Origin: Rhodopirellula sp.
GTDB lineage: Bacteria; Planctomycetota; Planctomycetia; Pirellulales; Pirellulaceae
Direction: 5' to 3'
DNA length: 7,095 nt
NCBI GenBank assembly: GCA_003513555.1
Contig: DOPG01000198.1
Location: 3,073 to 10,167 of the forward strand
Position 1 is the first letter of the stretch. Every line of letters starts with the position of its first letter. The notes under the pieces are model-generated. The model saw only the letters and a program-made list of their open reading frames with translations, made no database searches and was not told the DNA's origin. The position numbers and the translations under genes are program-made. Below are positions 1 to 6,048 of this stretch, piece by piece.

Positions 1-1258
1 AGGCGGGCACAGCATGCGACCGCATATTGGCAAGCCGTTGGCAGATTCCTGGGTGTAACCAACTAGCCTTTCTGGCTGATGGTGATTCCACCGTAATGCG
101 AAGCAACGCGTTGGAAAGAGCGTCTGATGCATCGTCGTAGCATCTGGGGACATTCGGAACGCGATCTGCGATCCTGGTTGCCATGTGACAGGCTTGCACG
201 TCTGCATCGAGTTCCGTCCGAATCGCTGCGATCCGCAACGTGATTAACGTCATCACGATCGCGATGCCGCTACCGGCCGCCATCGCCCATGAATGCTCTT
301 CGCCGAGCCGAGTGACACACCCTCCCAATAGCCAGCCTGGAACGATCGTCAGCATCCGCAAAGGAACGTGATAGCGGCGTAGATGAGCGGCTTCGTGAAG
401 CACGACCATCGACAACTCGGATCGAGGCAGTTCATTCAGAGCACGGTCGGAAATCAGTAAGGTTCGCAGCGGAGGCACAAACCCGGCAACCATGGCATTG
501 AATGATCGATTGCCGGTTTGCCAACAAACGATACGTGTGCGTCTAAGCCCAGCCGCACTCATGATTTCATCTACCCACTGCTCGGTTTCCGTGTCGAGAC
601 GACGGGTTTTGAAAAGATGTCGAATCAGCCACGGTAATCCTAAGGGCACGAACAGCAGCAAAAGAATTGTAGTGATGATTGCTGCTGATGCCTCGCCAAT
701 CGGTAGGCCAGCGATCAAATCGGTCATTCCCAGAAGCAGCAGAACTGGCAGTATGAGCCATGCGATGGTTCCACGGACACGTTGCCAAATGTACTGTGCG
801 TGCAGGCTTGGATGGTTTTCGACTAGGCCTGTGAGTCCACGGTAATACCGCTCTGCTGACCATGTTGCCACCGTGATCGTGAGCCCTGGAGTGAGTAGGA
901 CCACCGCTTGCAGAAAAAGACTGTCACTCAGGTAGGGAGCCTGCACTGCAGCGTTCGCAAGGCCAAAGCCAGCAAGGCAAAGAATCACAATACCCAAGCC
1001 AAGCCAACGAAAAGCGTTCATTTGCCGATCCAGCAGATCGGCCCCCAGACGAGCGTCGATTTGTTCACTCGCGATTTGTTTTGCGCAGATTCTCGCTGCG
1101 ATGTGACACAGAAGAACCAACGCTGTCAGCATGCACCCACTCGCAAGGCTGGCTTGCTGCAGCGATGTGGTGACCGGAGGAAGCGAAATGCTACTCAACG
1201 AGAGCACAACAAGTAGAAAAAAATACAAGTGCATCGGACCGTCCACATCACGGGGCAT
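1..1258 (-). CDS. M48-type membrane zinc metallopeptidase (C-terminus cut by window edge)
   Basis: The minus-strand frame is open from the left edge to beyond 1282 and encodes at least 419 residues. From the ATG at 1258, hydrophobic segments lie near residues 9-26, 37-56, 84-104, 112-132, 163-185 and 191-212, with two more near 298-314 and 325-345. The zinc motif HEAAH is at residues 288-292 (bases 383-397). It follows NAMVAG (254-259), and ELDAD at 349-353 fits the third zinc ligand of family M48 (the ExxAD pattern of HtpX/Ste24-like proteases). HPGICQRL (402-409) resembles the HPS..RI segment of that family. The protein probably cleaves membrane or misfolded proteins in the cytoplasmic membrane; its substrate is unknown. 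I prefer the ATG at 1258 because GGGAG lies 5 bases upstream; ATGs at 1282 and 1234 are alternatives. An M56/BlaR1 assignment is less likely given ELDAD and the spacing after HEAAH. No regulator gene adjoins it. Confidence 0.85.
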   Translation of the reverse strand, partial: MPRDVDGPMHLYFFLLVVLSLSSISLPPVTTSLQQASLASGCMLTALVLLCHIAARICAKQIASEQIDARLGADLLDRQMNAFRWLGLGIVILCLAGFGLANAAVQAPYLSDSLFLQAVVLLTPGLTITVATWSAERYYRGLTGLVENHPSLHAQYIWQRVRGTIAWLILPVLLLLGMTDLIAGLPIGEASAAIITTILLLLFVPLGLPWLIRHLFKTRRLDTETEQWVDEIMSAAGLRRTRIVCWQTGNRSFNAMVAGFVPPLRTLLISDRALNELPRSELSMVVLHEAAHLRRYHVPLRMLTIVPGWLLGGCVTRLGEEHSWAMAAGSGIAIVMTLITLRIAAIRTELDADVQACHMATRIADRVPNVPRCYDDASDALSNALLRITVESPSARKASWLHPGICQRLANMRSHAVPA

Positions 1259-1517
1259 AACGTCTCCCAGGCGGGTGTCCATGCTAAGGAAGGAACCTTC
1301 TTTGGTCTGAAACTTTGTTCTCAGCAGAACACCGTTCAGACGGAAGCATGATACGCGGGGAGCGGCTACTTGCCACGCATGACTTCGACATGCACGGCTG
1401 CAGCACCCCATGCAGACTAATCACTGCAAGTTGGTTTTGTGCCGATTATGTAGGAATAACGACAAATCAGGCGGCAACGATTTTGGGGTGCCTTGTAAAG
1501 CCAGTTCGCGGGTTGGA
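1259..1517. other. Intergenic region between the S1-like gene and the M48 peptidase gene
   Basis: This gap of about 260 bp follows the TAG of the S1-like gene and precedes the peptidase start on the same strand. I see no convincing gene or strong terminator. A CATAAT hexamer on the minus strand (1450-1445) could be a -10 box, but no good -35 box lies at the right distance. A small hairpin, GCATG 1377-1381 with CATGC 1389-1393, is present, and GCATG or CATGC recurs about four times between 1346 and 1413. A plus-strand open frame here has no coding signature. Confidence 0.4.
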
Positions 1518-3188
1518 CTACCAGCGGAGCCCAAATTGTGCACCACCTGTGTCCTGATTATTGCCACCCTTCAGAGGGCCCGTATGTGATGCCTTGATGG
1601 CAACTTCACGAGGGGGTTCGTCCACCTCCTCTTTCTCCGCTTGCTTGGTCGGATCGACGGGGGCTTGCTGAGCAGCTTTGATTGACAAGCTTACTTTCTG
1701 CGCATCTCGGTCGAAGCTCAAAACTTTGACTTCCACTTCCTCACCCTCGGTAACGAAGGCACCCACTTTGGAAACCCGGTGGTGAGCCAGTTCGCTGATG
1801 TGTACGAGTCCCTCAACGCCCGCTGCGAGTCGCACGAAGCAACCAAACGCGGCGATACGAGTGACGGCTCCTTTGTGGACCGACCCCACCTCAAACTCTT
1901 GCTCCGCGGTATCCCACGGGTTTTCAAGCAGATCGCGGTAAGACAGAGAAATCTTGCCGGTCTCTTTGTCTACGGAGTCCAGTTTGACGGTTACTTGCTG
2001 GCCGATCTCAAGCACCTCACTGGGATGCTTGACGCGGTCCCAACTGAGTTTGCTGATGTGAATCAAGCCGTCTAGACCACCCAAGTCAACGAACGCTCCG
2101 AAGTCCTTGATGGTGCGGACCGTTCCCTGTAGCTCGTCGCCAGCTTCAATTTGTTCGAGTTGTTCCTTGCGTTTCTCTTCGCGTTCACGCTCAAGTATTG
2201 CTCGCCGGCTCAGCACTAGGTTGCCTCGCTTTTGACTCGACTCGGTCACAACACAGCGGAATTTTTGATCTACAAATTCGGTCGTGTCCTCGACGCGATA
2301 CTCACTGATTTGGCTGATGGGAATGAATCCCTTCGCACCGCCCACTTTGCATTCCAATCCACCGGAGTTGCTGCCCGTCACGGTCACTTCAACTACCGAG
2401 CCCTCGTCGATATCTTCCCAGTCCGAAGCTTCAATGGCGCTGCCGGGCAGGCCGAGGGCGTACAGGCCGTCTTCACGGCTGATACCCCGCACTAAGACTT
2501 CGATTGAATCGCCGATCGCTGGCTCCTGTTCGAATTGATCGAACGCCACCACACCCTCGTCGGGACCGCCAAGTGCCACGAAGACGTTGTCGTCATGAAT
2601 TTTCAGGACCTGACCCTGAACGCTGGCACCTTCGCTCAGAGGCTCAGCGCGGCTGGCCATTCCCGCAGGACCGCTAAGCATTGCTTCAACATCGGTTGCA
2701 GCAAGCTCGGCGTCCAATTCTGCCTGAATGTCGTCTGGCAGCGCGTGGCGGGCGTTTGGAATGGCAACTTTGCTTGTAGGTGCCTTCTGTGGTCGTTTCG
2801 GCTTTGGCTTGTCGCCCGCCAATCGTGGCCGTGGATTCGACTTCTTGTTGCCTGGCTTTCCTTTGCCCGAAGTGCTTACCCCAGCCTGATCAGCGGCTTC
2901 AAGAGCTTCGGTGCTTACGGAGGGAGATGCCGGCTTGGCCACGCCCAACCCCCTGGCTGCCAAAGGCCCCGCAACACGAGCTCGTTTCGCCAGCGGAGTC
3001 GCAGGTTTTGTCTCCGTGGGTTCTGCTGGAGGCCCTGCTGCCGTTGCATCTTCTGGCATTTCAGAATGACTCTCATCCGAAGCTTTCGTGGCTTGCGGCT
3101 CAGCGGCTTCGGAAGCAACCGGAGCGGAGGGAGTTGATGCGTTGTTTGTTTCTTGGCCGTCCGTGGGGGCTTGGTCGCCGCTGCTCAT
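1518..3188 (-). CDS. Four-domain S1 RNA-binding protein, ribosomal protein S1-like
   Basis: From the ATG at 3188 the protein has 556 residues. Residues 1-185 are low-complexity, rich in Ala, Pro, Ser, Thr and Lys (including KPKPKRPQK), and are probably disordered. Four S1 (OB-fold) domains follow at about 187-250, 262-330, 349-418 and 433-506. The third is the most canonical, with FGAFVDLGG, DGLIHIS and SWDRVKHPSEV, the pattern of bacterial ribosomal protein S1; the fourth carries FGCFVRL and GLVHISELAHHRV. The tail is charged and ends GAQFGLRW. By family it should bind single-stranded RNA and help load mRNA onto the 30S subunit. E. coli S1 has six domains, so this could be the organism's main S1 or a paralogue. 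A GTG at 3263 extends the frame by 25 residues, but that extension lacks the composition of the N-terminus and has poor start spacing. The ATG at 3188 also lacks a clear Shine-Dalgarno sequence, so the start is uncertain. Confidence 0.9.
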   Translation of the reverse strand: MSSGDQAPTDGQETNNASTPSAPVASEAAEPQATKASDESHSEMPEDATAAGPPAEPTETKPATPLAKRARVAGPLAARGLGVAKPASPSVSTEALEAADQAGVSTSGKGKPGNKKSNPRPRLAGDKPKPKRPQKAPTSKVAIPNARHALPDDIQAELDAELAATDVEAMLSGPAGMASRAEPLSEGASVQGQVLKIHDDNVFVALGGPDEGVVAFDQFEQEPAIGDSIEVLVRGISREDGLYALGLPGSAIEASDWEDIDEGSVVEVTVTGSNSGGLECKVGGAKGFIPISQISEYRVEDTTEFVDQKFRCVVTESSQKRGNLVLSRRAILEREREEKRKEQLEQIEAGDELQGTVRTIKDFGAFVDLGGLDGLIHISKLSWDRVKHPSEVLEIGQQVTVKLDSVDKETGKISLSYRDLLENPWDTAEQEFEVGSVHKGAVTRIAAFGCFVRLAAGVEGLVHISELAHHRVSKVGAFVTEGEEVEVKVLSFDRDAQKVSLSIKAAQQAPVDPTKQAEKEEVDEPPREVAIKASHTGPLKGGNNQDTGGAQFGLRW

Positions 3189-3587
3189 CTGTTTCGTCGA
3201 AAAGTGGAGGAGGGATGAAGACTGGTCAATTTGGTATGTATCTACAGGGATGCCGCTGTGCACGCTCCCGCATGGGAGCTACAGGGCTCGTGCGCAGGTA
3301 GTGCCTAATCATTCAAGGTAGACCATTTTTTCCAATGGTGGGTACCTTTTCAGATGGAGCATTACCTTCACGTGCCATGCAGACGGCAGGCCGTATTTGA
3401 TTCGTGCGGCTTGCTGGGGCAATTCAAGGGGATGATTCCCCCGCGTGGGGCCGCAGCAATCGCCTCAGCAGAGTGTAGTCTAGCAATGGAGCTTCCGGGT
3501 CGGTAGCCTTCGCAATCGGCCCGAAACTGCTTCCGTTAGGATTGTTTGGCCAAGATTTGCCGTATTTTTGCCAATGGAGATGCCTCG
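3189..3587. other. Divergent spacer between the S1-like gene and the plus-strand gene
   Basis: These 400 bases separate two divergent genes and should hold both promoters. No promoter pair stands out. On the minus strand TTGGAA (3334-3329) precedes an imperfect AATGAT box by about 16 bases. Short inverted repeats include ACCAT/ATGGT (3322-3326 and 3335-3339) and GGGGA/TCCCC (3428-3432 and 3437-3441). The second is followed by a GC-rich stretch that allows an alternative CCCC/GGGG pairing. A minus-strand open frame at 3424-3852 lies mostly over the plus-strand gene and looks like its antisense shadow. Confidence 0.4.
3242..3286 (-). repeat. Hairpin flanked by 8-bp direct repeats upstream of the S1-like gene
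   Basis: GCTCCC (3264-3269) and GGGAGC (3274-3279) form a perfect 6-bp stem around a 4-base loop. Direct copies of CTACAGGG lie on both sides, at 3242-3249 and 3279-3286. The element sits about 55-100 bases before the preferred S1-like start, in what is probably its untranslated leader. It could be a binding site for control of this RNA-binding protein, but that role is inference. Confidence 0.45.
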
Positions 3588-4136
3588 ATGCCTCAGCTTG
3601 ACTCGTTTGCCCAGTCTGAATTCGATTCTTTGCCGTCCGCGTTGGCAGCAGCCGTCGCGGAAGCAGAAATGCCTGATTTAGGCGAAGGAGCTGTGGCTGA
3701 AAGCCTGACTGAACTGCTGAAAAACGCGGAAGTTTCAGATTCTGGGCTCCGTTTTCCAAGCGGTGAAACAGTTGACCTATCTCGGTCGCAAGCCTCTCTC
3801 TGCCTGGCTGGATTTTGGCTCCTCGCTGGGAATCTTGAACGAAGCCATTCATTTAGTCAGGAACTGCCATGTCGGGATGGCAGTTTTTGGCACGGGATCA
3901 TGCATCGGAGAGAAGGTGACTTTGGTAATGCCAAATACTGGTTTCGAAAAGTGGGAAACCATCCTGTTTTTGAGCAGCTGGCGGATCTGACTGGCGGAAC
4001 TTATGAAGATCCGTTTGACTTCATCGACGCATGCAGTTCTGCCGTTAGAAAAAAAGGCGGTGGTGCATACCAGAGTTGCATGATAACGCAGTGGGCGGAA
4101 TGGCAGGCTTTGATGGTGCACTGCATCACTGGGTAG
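3588..4136 (+). CDS. Conserved small protein of unknown function, planctomycete type
   Basis: This is a 182-residue protein starting at the ATG at 3588, which has GGAGA at 3576-3580, 7 bases upstream. A TTG at 3546 in the same frame is less likely. Residues 1-50 are acidic and Ala-rich. Residues 69-82 are hydrophobic but look like a buried helix rather than a membrane span. The core at 99-128 reads WHGIMHRREG then DFGNAKYWFRKVG and HPVF. Near the end come DPFDFIDAC (141-149) and CMITQWAEWQALM (164-176). I recall this His/Arg/Trp-rich core from uncharacterised planctomycete proteins, but I cannot name a function. There is no signal peptide, zinc motif or nucleotide-binding loop. It is the only plus-strand gene in the window, divergent from the S1-like gene and convergent with the Mur-like gene 101 bp away. 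A hairpin with a T-run lies inside it at 3862-3888. Confidence 0.8.
   Translation: MPQLDSFAQSEFDSLPSALAAAVAEAEMPDLGEGAVAESLTELLKNAEVSDSGLRFPSGETVDLSRSQASLCLAGFWLLAGNLERSHSFSQELPCRDGSFWHGIMHRREGDFGNAKYWFRKVGNHPVFEQLADLTGGTYEDPFDFIDACSSAVRKKGGGAYQSCMITQWAEWQALMVHCITG
3862..3888 (+). terminator. Terminator-like hairpin inside the plus-strand gene
   Basis: AACTGCCAT (3862-3870) and ATGGCAGTT (3877-3885) form a perfect 9-bp stem around GTCGGG, and the strand continues into a run of five T (3884-3888). This is the shape of an intrinsic terminator, but it lies at about codons 92-99 of an intact reading frame. It may weaken transcription, act as an RNA structure, or be chance. Confidence 0.3.
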
Positions 4137-4237
4137 TGATCGTCGGTCGGATCACCTCAGCGACACATTCTGAATCAGCTCAGTGCCGCTTGCAGGACTC
4201 AATGACTGGTTGCCACATTGCGGCTTTGTCGACCATC

Positions 4238-5854
4238 TCAAATGCCAAAAACGGAAAGCTTGGGTTTTGCACCTGTTACGAGTTGTTCAGCTTGGCCGCG
4301 AGCCTGTTCAACGCACTGCTCGATTCTTGCCAAATTCGTCCGCTGGTCGTGGGCGGTCAGCCCACGCTCGCCAGTGATAATGAGGACGGTATCCTGAGGA
4401 GCCGCTTCGGTGACTGCCCATTCGATTGCTCGATCTCGATTCGCGACCAATCGGAAGCACGCACATTTTTTAACGCCGTCGAGCACATTGTGAGACGCTG
4501 CCAAAAAGCCTGAACGTGATTGGTCGGTTGCCGTGATAATGGCTTGGTCTGAAAAACGCTCCAGCTGAGTGCCGTATCGGGCCAGGCTATCCGCGTCGGC
4601 TGTGGCATCAAGCACCAACACGCACCACAACTTACCACCAGCCTTCATGTCGCGGCATGGACGCAGCGCCTCAACGGCTCGATCAGGAGTGCCACCGGCG
4701 TCGATTACTACGGTGGCCTTTCCATAGTGGGCCAGTCGCTGGCTGCGGCCAGGAACAGCACGAAGCTGACTCAGATTCTCTGCTATTCGCTCCAAGGGTT
4801 CCGCGAGCAACAAGCCTACGACGGCCGCTGCTGCATGGTTGGCCGCCATGGCATGCCCACACAGGCATGTCTCCATCACTGTAGTGGAGTCTTTGTGGGT
4901 TAGCAGGAGAGTGCAGACGCCGTCAGTCTGGTCGAAAATTTGTGCGGTCACATCCGCATTTTTGTGGATGCCGTAGGTCAACGTCCGCACGTTGTGATTC
5001 TGAAGCTCACGGGTAACACTTGGCTCATCTGCTGATGCGATGACAACCCCGTCGTCTGCCAAACGATCAAGGCTGCACTGCAGTCCGGAAGGACCAAAGT
5101 CATCTGTGCCAGATGTGGTTCTGCAAATGACAATGATATCGAATTGAATCGCGTCGTAATTTCCGTGACGCGCCTCCGTCTCGGACATTTCGATGACAGC
5201 AGCTTTGCATTGGCTGTCTTTGGCTTCCACCAACCAGTGCACCAGTTCCCGATTGTTGGGGATGGGGGAATTCGAAGTGGTCTGAACAATACCGTCGCTC
5301 TCTCCCAGGTCGGTTTGATACGCGGTGCGAATCGAAGCTGATCGCAAAAGAGCGGAAATCAGCAACGAAGTGGTCGTTTTGCCGGCAGAACCAATCACAC
5401 CAATCGTCAGCATTTGTCGGTCGGGACGTCCCCCTTGCTGGGCTGCGATTTCTGCCAGAGAAACCTCCATGTCGCCCACGATGCATTGGGGCAGCGGGCA
5501 TGGCAGAAGCTGCTCGGTGATGATGCCACATGCGCCGCGGGCCAAGGCATCCGCAATCACGCGTGAAGGGTTGTCTTGCCCAAGTCGATAAACAACCAAG
5601 TCGCCCGCCGATGTGGTGGCTGATGATTCAGCAATCGAATCAAATTCGATGTCATCGGCAGCAAAAAAGCGTGCAGTCGGTAATAACTCACGCAGTGAAT
5701 AGGTGGGGTTGGTGGTCGAGCGAAAAGACTCGCTGGCTTCACTCAACTCGCAACCGGGGAACTTTCCAGTTGCCAAATCGACGATGGATTTCGCCTTGGC
5801 TGGAAAAACGCGGGTTGCATCCGAGATTTCGGAACGTTGGATTCCGTGGTGCAT
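4238..5854 (-). CDS. Divergent MurE-like Mur ligase with degenerate active site
   Basis: The protein has 538 residues from the ATG at 5854, which follows AGGGAGG by 5 bases. Two further in-frame starts lie upstream (ATG 5872, TTG 5917). The order matches MurE (UDP-MurNAc-dipeptide:diamino acid ligase). An N-terminal sugar-nucleotide-like domain (about 60-140) contains AGDLVVYRLG and ARGACGIITE. The ATP loop GVIGSAGKTTT is at 152-162, EMSE at about 222, GHAMAANHAAAAVVG near 333-347 and VPGRSQRL at 367-374. The C-terminal domain starts near 385. The P-loop is intact. MurE's DH motif is replaced by TTSGTDDFG, with no lysine where the carbamylated one is expected (CSLDRL). YAHTPD reads DAGGTPD, the diamino-acid motif DNPR reads DQSR, and GKGHE reads TGERG. 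It may bind ATP and perhaps a nucleotide precursor, but normal MurE activity looks unlikely. A separate true murE would be expected elsewhere. The gene is convergent with the small plus-strand gene. Confidence 0.85.
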   Translation of the reverse strand: MHHGIQRSEISDATRVFPAKAKSIVDLATGKFPGCELSEASESFRSTTNPTYSLRELLPTARFFAADDIEFDSIAESSATTSAGDLVVYRLGQDNPSRVIADALARGACGIITEQLLPCPLPQCIVGDMEVSLAEIAAQQGGRPDRQMLTIGVIGSAGKTTTSLLISALLRSASIRTAYQTDLGESDGIVQTTSNSPIPNNRELVHWLVEAKDSQCKAAVIEMSETEARHGNYDAIQFDIIVICRTTSGTDDFGPSGLQCSLDRLADDGVVIASADEPSVTRELQNHNVRTLTYGIHKNADVTAQIFDQTDGVCTLLLTHKDSTTVMETCLCGHAMAANHAAAAVVGLLLAEPLERIAENLSQLRAVPGRSQRLAHYGKATVVIDAGGTPDRAVEALRPCRDMKAGGKLWCVLVLDATADADSLARYGTQLERFSDQAIITATDQSRSGFLAASHNVLDGVKKCACFRLVANRDRAIEWAVTEAAPQDTVLIITGERGLTAHDQRTNLARIEQCVEQARGQAEQLVTGAKPKLSVFGI

Positions 5855-5859
5855 GATGG

Positions 5860-5866
5860 CCTCCCT
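5860..5866 (-). promoter_or_regulatory. Strong Shine-Dalgarno sequence for the Mur-like gene
   Basis: AGGGAGG on the minus strand ends 5 bases before the ATG at 5854. It is the best ribosome binding site in the window and decides this start over the ATG at 5872 and the TTG at 5917, neither of which has a comparable site. Confidence 0.7.
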
Positions 5867-5938
5867 GCACATCTTGTCATGGTCTTTCGCAGCGGTTCCA
5901 CCACTGCAAGCGGGCAATCCTTGCGTCGCTGTGGGGAA

Positions 5939-5966
5939 ATTGTTCCCATCTGAACAAAACGGTCAA
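5939..5966 (-). promoter_or_regulatory. Possible sigma-70-type promoter for the Mur-like gene
   Basis: On the minus strand TTGACC (5966-5961, five of six -35 consensus bases) is followed after 16 bases by AACAAT (5944-5939, four of six -10 bases). It lies in the 194-bp gap between the glycosylase stop and the Mur-like start and would give a leader of roughly 80 bases. Chance matches of this quality are common, so this is tentative. Confidence 0.25.
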
Positions 5967-6048
5967 GAGCGAATTAAGGCGTGCCTGCGTTTCGATGGCG
6001 ACAATTTCGCAAATAAAAAAGTTTTGATACTAACATGGACACTCTTGC

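Noticed and set aside
492..1216. Plus-strand open frames at 492-845 and 908-1216.
   Set aside because: They are antisense to the M48 peptidase, whose frame is open throughout and carries HEAAH and ELDAD.
2535..3321. Several overlapping plus-strand open frames opposite the N-terminus of the S1-like gene.
   Set aside because: They are shadows of the Ala/Pro/Ser-rich low-complexity coding region on the other strand and show no domains.
3424..3852. Minus-strand open frame of 142 codons.
   Set aside because: It lies mostly over the plus-strand gene, has unpatterned composition and no recognisable motif, and the plus-strand gene has a better ribosome binding site.
4049..4136. A7 run (A AAA AAA in the zero frame) in the plus-strand gene, with an open -1 frame running to 4513, suggesting programmed frameshifting.
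   Set aside because: The zero-frame end (QWAEWQALM) looks like the conserved C-terminus of the family. The -1 extension lies antisense to the Mur-like gene, and no strong stimulatory structure follows at the right distance.
4136..4155. Inverted repeat GTGATC/GATCAC just after the plus-strand stop codon, as a possible terminator between convergent genes.
   Set aside because: The stem has only 6 bp with an 8-base loop and no T-run on either strand.
4852..4869. CATGCC/GGCATG inverted repeat with loop CACACA inside the Mur-like gene.
   Set aside because: A 6-bp stem of this kind is expected by chance in a window of this size.
6017..6022. T6 run on the minus strand after the glycosylase stop, as a possible terminator.
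   Set aside because: No convincing GC-rich hairpin immediately precedes it.
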